From Euglena gracilis (lineage: Eukaryota > Euglenida > Euglenophyceae > Euglenales), in contig CP154956.1 of NCBI GenBank assembly GCA_039621445.1, positions 60,273,178 to 60,337,177 on the forward strand: 64,000 bases of DNA, given 5' to 3'. This document shows, one piece after another, positions 22,929-32,920 of this stretch; position 1 is the first letter of the stretch; each line of letters begins with the position of its first letter. Position numbers and translations under genes: made by a program. The notes beneath the pieces are model-generated. The model ran no database searches, was not told where the DNA came from, and was given only the letters and a program-made list of their open reading frames with translations.

Positions 22929-23975
22929 TTAGGACTCCCTGCTTAGTGCCGCCTCGCCGGAGTTGGCTGACGATGTGGCTCCGACGTGACGGCTGTGGCG
23001 TTTTCTCTTTCCCCTCGGGGGGGTCCCCCCCCCCTGCCCCCCCTGGCCCACACTCTCTGACCGAGGGCTTTTGAAGACGAATTTTCTTTTACGGGTGGGG
23101 GGGTCGGGCTCACATGGTCTTTGTGCTTCGCCCTCGGTGTCCCTTCCTCCCTTGTCGGTTTTTCTCGAGGGAGTACGAGACACCTCGGGCTCCGCACTTT
23201 GTCCTTGTGAGGCCAGATTGTGCACTGAAATTAGGGGGGCCAGGGCATTTTCCAGGGCACCTTGGGCACCCAGTCGTTGATAGTGGGCTGTAAAAGCCTC
23301 CACCCCCCTCCACTGGCCAATCTCGCAAACTTCTTGTGCAGAAAGGCCCAGTTTTTTGAGCAAACCAACTCCTGCCCCTTTGGTGGAGTGTGCCCCCCAC
23401 ACCTGGGGGGTCACCCCATGCTTGGCCAAAAATTCTTTTGTTATAGAAGCAATGGTATCTGCACTAATGTGCTTAAAAGGGGGTTTTAGTGAAATCAGAA
23501 AGGGTCCCCCGGGTCTGACGAATGACCTTGTTGCTGCAACATATGACATCATCAAATGAAATGGGCTGATTTGGGGGCATTGTGGAATGGACATACCTCT
23601 TTCCCATTTGTGGAATTTTTGGCCTTTACGCCTAATTTTAATATAGGGCGCCTTGCCCAACACACTGGTTGTGCGTTTGATCCTCTCCAAATCTGAAGAT
23701 CTGTATAAACAGAGGATTCGTGAGCAAAAAATAAGTTGTGTACGCAATGTACACAAATCAGTGGGAAAGGGGGCCTTGGCCAGCCCCAGGAGAATTGGGA
23801 GGGGATCCCAAAATGCACCATATTTTTCCAGATTTTGGTTCCAGAGCCTCTTGTAAGGTGCCAACGTGGTGTGGAATCTCAATCCACCAAACCCAGGAAT
23901 CAAAAGCATATCACTGTATGCATTACGTGCCTGGGCCTTGGAAAATTGAAATAATTGTACCAAAGCGTCAGCCAC
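22929..23975 (-). CDS. DIRS-like tyrosine recombinase (element 1)
   Basis: A 348-codon ORF. The N-terminal core-binding part includes YSDMLLIPGFGGLRFHTTLA; the catalytic part has YRSSDLERIKR (first Arg), GAHSTKGAGVGLLKKLGLSA (HxxR box, here HxxK), EIGQWRG (Trp/His position) and AHYQRL (nucleophile Tyr). These enzymes integrate the circular cDNA of DIRS-type elements in place of a DDE integrase. It sits downstream of RNase H and the NPPW domain of the same element, as in DIRS elements. The ORF continues past the domain into a Lys/Arg/Pro-rich tail spanning a repeated 75-bp motif. The true start is probably upstream, across a homopolymer frameshift near 24,000. The Lys for Arg in the HxxR box is shared with the second copy. 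Confidence 0.88.
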   Translation of the reverse strand: MADALVQLFQFSKAQARNAYSDMLLIPGFGGLRFHTTLAPYKRLWNQNLEKYGAFWDPLPILLGLAKAPFPTDLCTLRTQLIFCSRILCLYRSSDLERIKRTTSVLGKAPYIKIRRKGQKFHKWERGMSIPQCPQISPFHLMMSYVAATRSFVRPGGPFLISLKPPFKHISADTIASITKEFLAKHGVTPQVWGAHSTKGAGVGLLKKLGLSAQEVCEIGQWRGVEAFTAHYQRLGAQGALENALAPLISVHNLASQGQSAEPEVSRTPSRKTDKGGRDTEGEAQRPCEPDPPTRKRKFVFKSPRSESVGQGGQGGGTPPRGKRKRHSRHVGATSSANSGEAALSRES

Positions 23976-24126
23976 TTGGTCGGTTGTGGCTTCAGGGGGG
24001 GGCTACCCCCATTTTTTGCAAAATTGCCCATAACAGTGTGAAAGCACGTTGATACAGTTTTAGACCGGGGTTTCTTCCCAGGAAATCTTCAATGGTCTGA
24101 TTTTGTATTTGTTTCCCCTCCAGGAT

Positions 24127-25253
24127 TTACCTGAGCAAATCATGCAAAGAAGGGGCCATCTGGGGTGGCATTTTCTCCCCCCTGCAGTTTTTGAACATGC
24201 CCCTGTAGGGGGTGATTTTCAGGCAGGGGGTCCCTGGAACCTTCACCTTTATTAATTGGGGCCACCATGTGGCTGAATCCCAAAAGGGGGTGACCATCAA
24301 AACTTTGGTGTGGGGAAGTGCTTTCAGTCCGGGGAGAAAATTTTGAATTATTGACCAAGGGGGATTGGCATAAAGTCCCCTAATGTTTTCCAGTGGGCAT
24401 TGTAATGCATCCACTGCTGTGGCCTCCCAATGGGGCCACCTGGCCACAAATTTGGGCAGCTTTTTGTTCCCTGGGGAGGCAAATAAATCTGTTTCCAACT
24501 GAATGAAATTGTAATGCATCCACTGCTGTGGCCTCCCAATGGGGCCACCTGGCCACAAATTTGGGCAGCTTTTTGTTCCCTGGGGAGGCAAATAAATCTG
24601 TTTCCAACTGAATGAAATTTTGGAAATACTGCCTTAGCCATTGAAAAAGTTGTGGGTCTAGGGAGTAATCCCCCCTGTCCATTTCCCATCTGCTGATGGG
24701 GTCTGCTAGGCATTTGTCTGAAGGAACCCAATTTACTTGAAGGTTTATGTTGTGCTCCATGCACCATTTGAAAAAGGGTCGAAGCATTTTGTTGAAGGGG
24801 TCTTTTCTCCCCCCACCTTTGTCAGGTAATAGAAAATTACCTGATTGTCCACTGACAGGGACACGGTTTCCCCTGGTTTGCTTAAACTTTTCACGGTGTT
24901 TATTGCTGCATGCAATTCTTTGACATTCATATGTAAAATGGAGTTTTCTCTCCAAAATTCCTGGACAGTACTTCCAGTGTGGATGTCCAGCCCCCCCCAC
25001 GCATGGGTGCTGCTGTCTGAGTACAACTCTCTGGTTGCACCTTGGGGGAAGGGTCTGCTCCCCCAGGTATCCAGCAGAATTTTTATTTCCCGTAATTGGG
25101 TTTTGATGTCTTGAGAAATGAGGTGCTTTGAGTCCCAGGGGGCAGCAGAATTTGTAACAAGAAAACTGGCCAGAGAACCTGTAAAAGCCCTTAAAAAGGG
25201 CAGGGCCTTGAGGTTGCACCTTAATTGTCCCAAAATGGCAGCTAGTTATTATT
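24127..25253 (-). pseudogene. DIRS-like RNase H and NPPW methyltransferase-like domain (element 1)
   Basis: RNase H is in frame 24,745-25,233: SDSSTHAWGGLDIHTGSTVQ with the first acidic residue, then ILHMNVKELHAAINTVKSLS and SLSVDNQVIFYYLTK. The next frame holds NLQVNWVPSDKCLADPISRW. The methyltransferase-like domain follows: KKLPKFVARWPHWEATAVDA, LYANPPWSIIQNFL and LMVTPFWDSATWW. A 109-bp tandem duplication (24,401-24,618) and C/G-run frameshifts split it into overlapping ORFs. Upstream, the RT part continues only as an inverted 178-bp piece at 25,254. Confidence 0.85.
24401..24618. repeat. 109-bp tandem duplication inside the DIRS-like pol
   Basis: tgtaatgcatccactgctgt recurs exactly 109 bp later and the whole unit is duplicated with almost no change, so the event is recent. 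109 is not a multiple of 3, so it breaks the reading frame. Confidence 0.93.
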
Positions 25254-25431
25254 GAACTCAGGGTTCAAAATAAATGTCAAAAAATCAACCCTGGAACCCA
25301 CCCAAATTGTAAATCACCTCGGCTTTCAACTAAACTTTCAAGAAGGAAAATTGCAAGCGCCCCCCCAAAAAGTCAAGACAATAAAGAAGGAACTGGGGAA
25401 AACCGTGAAAAAGGATTACATGTCAAAAGGC
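25254..25431 (+). pseudogene. Inverted fragment of DIRS-like RT
   Basis: Encodes LNSGFKINVKKSTLEPTQIV and HLGFQLNFQEGKLQ on the plus strand, while the adjoining RNase H is on the minus strand. In element 2 (about 32,354-32,540) the same sequence is minus-oriented and continuous with RNase H, so this 178-bp piece has been inverted in place. Element X begins at its right edge. Confidence 0.85.
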
Positions 25432-26010
25432 TTCCCCACCGTGCATGTCACTGGGCGCCGCGTCCAGTAGTCAGGCCGCGGGTCTTCCCTGCCGCTTCTC
25501 GGCCAGGGCCGATGCGTGCAAACTGACGTGCGACCCCTCTGGACCCCCCACGATGGCTCCGTGAGGGGGTTGGAGCCGGAATCGAACATGTTGTGACGTC
25601 GTGTTCACTTTGTTTTTCAATGCAATGGAGGAATTCTTGCACAGTGACGTTGTCATCCGTCCCCGCATTTTTCAGGATGGATTTCTCCAACCGCCTCGCA
25701 GCAGTGCTTCAGCACTGTATGTGCAGGCAACAAACACATCACGCCGTCTCTCCATTCACTTTATGCATTCATTTATTTTCCCAACAAGCAGGCTCTTTTG
25801 TGCAGCTCATTTTTTTGTTTTTTTGCTTGCGCATGGCAAAGTTTGGCACAGCAAGTTCAATGATCCAATTGATTCTACAGAAGCTGCTGGGAGTTTTTGG
25901 AACCTGAAGTGTTTCATTCATCTTGTGTTCTTTGTGTGCCAATGGTTTCTGTTGAAGCATTCTTCACAAATGAGGGCCAATCAACCTGCTTGTGATCGTC
26001 CCAAAAACTT

Positions 26011-26289
26011 TCAAACAAAAAAAAGTTGATGGTCTTCCATCCGACAGCATTCTGTCAATATTTCAGCAGCCTTGTTGGTCATAAGATGCCCCCAAAAGTG
26101 TGTGTTTTTGCGCACAGGGACATGCCTATTATTTATTACAAGCCATTTCATGTTACGTGCGAGATCAGCACCTAGAATAACAACCGTGGCAGAGGGAAGA
26201 GGGTCCTCTTCATCTGCTCCTCGAAGGGGATTGCTGGGAAGAGTTGGGGAAAAGGTACCATCTGGGTGGATTTTCCCATTGAACTTCAA
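26011..26289 (-). CDS. Conserved 92-codon ORF of element X, second copy
   Basis: Same protein as at 17,270-17,548, with one Arg for Ser. Since both copies come from one duplication, conservation need not reflect selection. Confidence 0.35.
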   Translation of the reverse strand: MKFNGKIHPDGTFSPTLPSNPLRGADEEDPLPSATVVILGADLARNMKWLVINNRHVPVRKNTHFWGHLMTNKAAEILTECCRMEDHQLFFV

Positions 26290-26418
26290 CTTTGGATGGC
26301 TAGTTCAGTGAACACATGCCTTGTTACAAAGATAAACGCAAATCCCTAATGGGGAGGGGCTTAAGAGGGAATTTAAGCGAACAGAGCTGGAACAGAACAG
26401 AACAGGAAATGGTTTACC

Positions 26419-26784
26419 CCTGGGTAAACCCCCCTCCCAAATAATATCACCCGGGGTATTATTTTTTCGCCCAAAGTCCCAGCCCGCCCAAGGGGGGGGG
26501 GCATTACCATTTTTGGGGGTAATGGCACCCCAAAACTTTCGAAATTTTTCGCCCAAAACCCCCATTTGGGGTCGTTTTTGAACTTTCTAATGAAGTTTAG
26601 CATTTTTGGAGGCCAGATGATCCAGAAAAATCGGTTTTTTTCATAATTTGTTGTCAGAATTGTGATTTTAAAACCTATATTTCAGTTCAGAATCTGGGTC
26701 GTCGGCCCGAAATGGTGTATTAACTCGGTCGCCGAAGTTGGCCCCGAGGGGCGGGGTATCTTTTGGGGGGAGGGTTTACCCCTG
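26419..26784. mobile_element. MITE-like module inside element X, copy 2
   Basis: Counterpart of 17,677-18,045 with the same ~30-bp inverted ends. Confidence 0.5.
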
Positions 26785-28749
26785 GGGCTCAGAGAAAAGA
26801 ATTTGGTTGTTTGCTTCAGTGTTTGTTTGCACGCAACCAACTCCCAAAAATCAATGTGTTCTTTGCCACACCCACAAGGGCTGCAGCATCCCCATTAGTT
26901 CTGTAGTGCTCCTGGGTCCAGAGTGCAGGGATGCCTCGCAGCGTCGTCCGTCTGTGCGCACGTCCCGTGCAATCTCGGAGAAACTCGGCATGGCAAAGCA
27001 GCACGGTGGGCTTCTTGTTCCGGAGGTGCAATGGGTTGGGCGTGAAAACCCAACCCCCCCCTTAAAGTGTCTGGGTCTACTACCCCACTACCCCACCTCC
27101 AGCCCCCCAAAAATGGCACTTGGCAGTGGGGGGGGTCCCCAAGGCTGCACAGGAACCCCCGAAACCCGGAACCCTCAGGTGGTGGCCACCACCAACCCCA
27201 CCCCCACCCATCCTGTGGGATTCCAACAACCCTCCCTCACCCCTTCCTGGCTGTGGTGTGGCTGTGGTGGGATCCCTGGACCCTGTGGGTGCTGTGGGTG
27301 GTGGGATTTCTTCCCCCTCCCCCATCCTGCTGGTGGGGGGGGGGGTGCGACAACCCCCTCCCCAGGCCTTCAAATTCCTTCGGCGCCAAAGAAAATTTTC
27401 CTTGCGCGGGTGCTGTGGTGGGGGGGTCCACCCCCCACCAGGCTTTCCCATACAGCCCTGTCTTCCCTCACTGGGAGGGGAAAGAGCTTGAACAGGAAAA
27501 ATTGATTTGGGAAAAATTCTGGATGGAATTTTGACCAGATTTTCCCCCACCATTTTAATTTAAGTCCATCAGAATTTTTCCAACAAATTAAGAAAAAACG
27601 TCATTTCCTCCTGTGAATCAATTTTTGAAAGTTAGATTTAAGAAGATTTGATTTGAGAATTCTGACGGCTTTCCCTAAAAAATGGGTTCAAGAAAATTTT
27701 TTGCCCAGAGTTCTTTCCGACCTGTTTTTTCCCGGCGCTTTAAGGGTTGGGTTCACCCAATATTATTCCCAAAAAAATTTTCACAATCCCCCCGGCAGCA
27801 TATGGGGCGAAAAATTTTGGTCCAAATTTTTTTCTTATCTCATGCAGTCCCCCCCCCTGACCACAAGGAATTTTTCCCCTCACCCGCCCTGGGGTCCGTT
27901 GACCCTGGATCGACCCCAAAGGGTCTGTGGTCTCTGGCGTTTTTTTTTGACGAAGAATTTCATCATATTGGAAACAAAAATTGCATTTTCAGCCAATTTG
28001 AGGGGCAAAGATTTTTCAGCCCATTCCCATAGCACTGTGTATCATGGGTCATGGCATGATGACCAATGAGTCACCATGGGTCTGGTCCAGGGGTTTTGTT
28101 AAGATCCCCCACCCCCACCCTCTGGGGGGGGGATCCGGGGGACCCTGGTCAGGCCCATCCTTGCACGGAATCTTTACCCACAGTGGTGTCTCAAGTTCCA
28201 CATCTACAAAACTCCTGCAGAAATGTCCATTTCATCCACAATGTTTTTGGCGACTTTCAGTTGGTTTTCAAACACAACCATCTGCAAGTCAAATTTGGGG
28301 GGGGTTGAATGTTCAGGAGACCACTCTCCAGCGTGAAGCCCCCCCATGTACCCCCCCACCATTTTATTTAAATAAAAAGAAGCCTGAAAGACGATGATGT
28401 TGTTGCAAGAAGGCTCATTTGATAATTTTTTTGAAGGTGCTTTGCCACAGCTTCTGACTTCTCCATCATTGCTGGGGAAGCATTCCTTTGGCACAGCGAT
28501 GGCCCGTCGATGTGCATATGCTGAACAGAAACAATCAAAAATACAGGAAAAAAGGAACATTTTCTTGGAATGCCACTACTCCTTGCATTTGTTCGAGACA
28601 CACACACACACACGCACACACACGCACACAACGTATGATTTTCCGAGCCCCCCCCCCCCTCGAGTCCTCCCATCCTCCCTGCCTTAAGCCCTCCCCACCT
28701 CAATGCAACCAAGGCCTGGGGGCTACGAGAAAAGTCTGGCAAAAAAAGG

Positions 28750-30372
28750 TGATGCCCCTTTTTCTGCAAAGCTTTTCGGATGTTTTCACAACCCCCATGA
28801 AATCTGGGGCATCACGTTCAGGCCAAAACAGCCTGCCTGGAATTCCCAGGTTTGTCCCCCCACCTGGCGTATTAAAAACGGCCTCAGGGCTGGGCTTACC
28901 GGGATGTGAAAATACTCCTCTTTTAAATCGATTTTGGCTGCCCAGTGGCCTTTTCTGCCAAACTGGAAAAATGTTCTGGATGGATGCAGCTTGAAGGATT
29001 TGACTTGGAAATGTTGATTTATCTCCCTCCAATCGCTGATCATTCTCCACTTTGCTGTTCCCCCTGCTGGTTTTGATATCAAAAAACCAGGGGATTAAAT
29101 GCACTCTGAGCCAGTTGTTTTTCGTATTCCAGAAGAATTCTCTCTGCCCGATTCCTGTTTGGGTCTGGCCTTTGGGCAGGTGTAGAAATTTTGGGGATAT
29201 ACCCAGGGGGTTGAATGCCATCCTTGCGTTGACAGGTTTCTGGGGGCATTTTTCTGCCACCATTTTGGGCTCTATTGGAGCCTTTGATGGCTTCCTGGCC
29301 ATAGGGCTTTCTGCCCCTCGAAAGGTCTTTGTGCTTCACCCTCGGTGCCCCTTCCCCCCTTGTCGGTTTTGCTCGAGGGAGTACGGGAGTGTTCTGCCTG
29401 GAGCTGATGGGGTTGTTTCCATACCATCCGGGGTCTCCGAGGGACACCTCGGGCTCTCGGACTCCCAAGGAAAATGCAGGGGGGGGCTTTCCTTGCGGGC
29501 TGTTTGCTCTGGTGTGTTTGTGTGCGCGCGGGGGGTTCTTCTCGCCGCGCCTTTGTTGCCGGAGTTGGCGACGACGATGAGGCCTCCTCCGACAAGCTGC
29601 AACGTCGTGGCCCCGCCGCCCCCCCCCCCCTCACATGGTCGCTTGATCCCCCCCCCGGAGGTGGGGATAATGGTCTCTTTCTGGTGTGCTTTTGGGTGGG
29701 TGGGGCTGTTTTGCTGGGGGGGGTCCCCTTTCTGGCTTGGATGTCTTTCTTTTCCTACTGCTTTTGCGGGTGGGGCGGTTGGGCTCACCATCTTCTTGTG
29801 CTTTGCCCTCTTGGTCCCTTCTCCACCTTTCTGTGTCTTGAGAGTCCGGGACCATTCGTGCTCCGCCCTGCGAGATGGTGAGGTACTGAGGCACCCCCCG
29901 CCTTCGGGCCATAATCTTTTTAATTTTTGATGCGGCTTGTAAGGCCCCAAAATTTTTCCATTTTCCCAGCTGCTGTACTTCCTCCACCTGCAAACCAGCA
30001 TTTTTCTCGTACTCCCTCGAGGAAAACCGACCAGGGAGGAAGGGACACCGAGGGCGAAGCACAAAGACCTTGTGAGGCCATGCCTTGTTCGCCGGCGGTG
30101 TTGTGTGATTGTTGCGCGTTGGGTTAGGACTCCCTGCTTAGTGCCGCATCGCCGGAGTTGGCTGACGATGTGGCTCCGACGTGACGGCTGTGGCGTTTTC
30201 TCTTTCCCCTTGGGGGGTCCCCCCCCCCTGCCCCCCCTGGCCCCCACTCTCTGACCGAGGGCTTTTGAAGACGAATTTTCTTTTACGGGTGGGGGGGTCG
30301 GGCTCACATGGTCTTTGTGCTTCGCCCTAGGTTTCCCTTCCTCCCTTGTCGGTTTTCCTCGAGGGAGTACTG
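28750..30372 (-). pseudogene. DIRS-like element 1: ORF1 and RT N-terminal half
   Basis: Paralogue of 20,003-23,182 without the 1.54-kb insert. ORF1 runs from about 30,060 (GLQVEEVQQLGKWKNFGALQ, WRRDQEGKAQEDGEPNRPTR) to about 29,080, then RT to 28,750 (KGHWAAKIDLKEEYFHIPVS, PGIPGRLFWPERDAPDF in a shifted frame). With element X removed, this joins to the RNase H and recombinase at 25.3-22.9 kb as one element. The left end stops exactly at the ctcgagggagtac motif at 30,372. Confidence 0.8.
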
Positions 30373-31690
30373 GGGAGGAACAAAAAACTGCCCAAATTTG
30401 TGGCCAGGTGGCCCCATTGGGAGGCCACAGCAGTGGATGCATTACAATGCCCACTGGAAAACATTAGGGGACTTTATGCCAATCCCCCTTGGTCAATAAT
30501 TCAAAATTTTCTCCCCGGACTGAAAGCACTTCCCCACACCAAAGTTTTGATGGTCACCCCCTTTTGGGATTCAGCCACATGGTGGCCCCAATTAATAAAG
30601 GTGAAGGTTCCAGGGACCCCCTGGGGTCGGACAGGCCCACCCGCTGTCCTGAAATCACCCCCTACAGGGGCATGTTCAAAAACTGCAGGGGGGAGAAAAA
30701 GCCACACCCCAGATGGCCCCTTCTTTGCATGATTTGCTCAGGTAAATCCTGGAGGGGAAACAAATACAAAATCAGACCATTGAAGATTTCCTGGGAAGAA
30801 ACCCAGGTCTAAAACAGTATCAAAGTGCTTTCACACTATTATGGGCAATTTTGCAAAAAATGGGGGTACCCCCCCCTGAAGCCACAACCGACCAAGTGGC
30901 TGACGCTTTGGTACAATTATTTCAGTTTTCTAAGGCCCAGGCACGTAATGCATACAGTGATTTGCTTTTGATTCCTGGGTTTGGTGGATTGAGATTCCAC
31001 ACCACGTTGGCACCTTACAAGAGGCTCTGGAACCAAAATCTGGAAAAATATGGTGCATTTTGGGATCCCCTCCCAATTCTCCTGGGGCTGGCCAAGGCCC
31101 CCTTTCCCACTGATATGTGTACATTGCGTACACAACTTATTTTTTGCTCACGAATCCTCTGTTTATACAGATCTTCAGATTTGTAGAGGATCAAACGCAC
31201 AACCAGTGTGTTGGGCAAGGCGCCCTATATTAAAATTAGGCGTAAAGGCCAAAAATTCCACAAATGGGAAAGAGGTATGTCCATTCCACAATGCCCCCAA
31301 ATCAGCCCATTTCATTTGATGATGTCATATGTTGCAGCAACAAGGTCATTCGTCAGACCCGGGGGACCCTTTCTGATTTCACTAAAACCCCCTTTTAAGC
31401 ACATTAGTGCAGATACCATTGCTTCTATAACAAAAGAATTTTTGGCCAAGCATGGGGTGACCCCCCAGGTGTGGGGGGCACACTCCACCAAAGGGGCAGG
31501 AGTTGGTTTGCTCAAAAAACTGGGCCTTTCTGCGCAAGAAGTCCGCGAGATTGGCCAGTGGAGGGGGGTGGAGGCTTTTACAGCCCACTATCAACGACTG
31601 GGTGCCCAAGGTGCCCTGGAAAATGCCCTGGCCTTCCTAATTTCAGTGCACAATCTGGCCTCACAAGGACAAAGTGCGGAGCCCGAGGTG
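30373..31690 (+). pseudogene. DIRS-like element 2: NPPW domain and tyrosine recombinase, inverted block
   Basis: Plus-strand reading gives KLPKFVARWPHWEATAVDAL, LYANPPWSIIQNFL, then (after frameshifts) SKAQARNAYSDLLLIPGFGG, YRSSDL, GAHSTKGAGVGLLKKLGLSA, EIGQWRG and AHYQRL. Flanking RNase H/RT of the same element is minus-oriented, and both edges of this block fall where the non-inverted element 1 is continuous, so 1.32 kb was flipped. Codon 31,184-31,186 is TAG where element 1 has GAG (Glu), separating the two catalytic halves (ORFs 30,851-31,186 and 31,208-31,717). HxxK is conserved here too. Confidence 0.87.
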
Positions 31691-32920
31691 TCTCCAAATA
31701 AATCTGTTTCCAACTGAATGAAATTTTGGAAATACTGCCTTAGCCATTGAAAAAGTTGTGGGTCTAGGGAGTAATCCCCCCTGTCCATTTCCCATCTGCT
31801 GATGGGGTCTGCTAGGCATTTGTCTGAAGGAACCCAATTTACTTGAAGGTTTATGTTGTGCTCCATGCACCATTTGAAAAAGGGTCGAAGCATTTTGTTG
31901 AAGGGGTCTTTTCTCCCCCCACCTTTGTCAGGTAATAGAAAATTGCCTGATTGTCCACTGACAGGGACACGGTTTCCCCTGGTTTGCTTAAACTTTTCAC
32001 GGTGTTGATTGCTGCACGCAATTCTTTGACATTTATATGTAAAATGGAGTTTTCTCTCCAAAATTCCTGGACAGTACTTCCAGTGTGGATGTCCAGCCCC
32101 CCCCACGCATGGGTGCTGCTGTCTGAGTGCAACTCTCTGGTTGCACCTTTGGGGAAGGGTCTGCTCCCCCAGGTATCCAGCAGAATTTTTATTTCCCGTA
32201 ATTGGGTTTTGATGTCTTGAGAAATGAGGTGCTTTGAGTCCCAGGGGGCAGCAGAATTTGTAACAAGAAAATTGGCCAGAGAACCTGTAAAAGCCCTTAA
32301 AAAGGGCAGGGCCTTGAGGTTGCACCTTAATTGTCCCAAAATGGCAGCTAGTTGCCTTTTGACATGTAATCCTTTTTCACGGTTTTCCCCAGTTCCTTCT
32401 TTATTGTCTTTACTTTTGGGGGGGGGCGCTTGCAATTTTCCTTCTTGAAAGTTTAGTTGAAAGCCCAGGTGATTTACAATTTGGGTGGGTTGCAGGGTTG
32501 ATTTTTTGACATTTATTTTGAACCCTGAGTTCAATAAATCTTTTGTCACTGTGTTCAGATGACTTTGCAAAATATTTTGGGTGGGAGCAACAAGTAAAAT
32601 GTCCTCCAGGTATATAAACACCTGGATGCCCCGTTTTCTCCAAAGTCTTTCGAATGTTTTCATAACCCCCATGAAAATCTGGGGCATTACGTTTAGGCCA
32701 AAACAGCCTGCCTGGAATTCCCAGGTCTGTTCCCCCACCTGGTGTCTTAAAAAGGGCCTGAGGGCTGGGTTTACTGGGATGTGGAAATACTCCTCTTTTA
32801 AATCTATTTTGGCTGCCCAGTGGCCTTTTTGCAAAACTGGAAGAATGTTCTGGATATGATCCAGTCTGAAGGGTTTTACTTGGAAATGTTGCTTTATTTC
32901 CCTGCAGTCGCTGATCATTC
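31691..32920 (-). CDS. DIRS-like reverse transcriptase-RNase H (element 2)
   Basis: A continuous 355-codon minus ORF (31,851-32,918), the best-preserved RT of its kind here. It has WAAKIDLKEEYFHIPVNPAL, CFGLNVMPQIFMGVMKTFER, the catalytic region FIYLEDILLVAPTQNILQ, KINVKKSTLQPTQIVNHLGF, then RNase H with SDSSTHAWGGLDIHTGSTVQ and SLSVDNQAIFYYLTKVGGEK. The YxDD box reads YLED. Downstream the next frame has ISRWEMDRGDYSLDPQLFQW up to 31,691, where the inverted block begins. No element X is present, so this copy predates or escaped that insertion. Confidence 0.9.

Larger units (their letters stand above)
20003..23190 (-). pseudogene. DIRS-like element 0: ORF1 and RT N-terminal half
   Basis: Reading down the minus strand: an ORF1 region (about 22,867-22,100; GLQVEEVQQLGKWKNFGALQ, then Lys/Arg/Pro-rich sequence), then the start of RT (AERILLEYEKQ), then RT with KGHWAAKIDLKEEYFHIPVS and FMGVMKTSEKLCRKRGI. 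Element X cuts it before the catalytic motif. ORF1 and RT lie in different frames, with overlapping ORFs 21,881-22,867 and 21,583-22,104. A 1.55-kb mobile element interrupts RT at 20,134-21,671. The matching segment at 28,750-30,372 lacks that insert and so shows the empty site. Confidence 0.8.
25432..28749. mobile_element. Unknown element X, copy 2 (in DIRS-like element 1)
   Basis: Near-identical to 16,692-20,002, with only scattered substitutions and small indels (for example a shorter gap near 26,500 and a deletion of about a dozen bases near 28,433). It repeats all internal landmarks: the ORF at 26,011-26,289, inverted-repeat module at 26,419-26,784 and (CA)n at 28,595. Confidence 0.75.
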
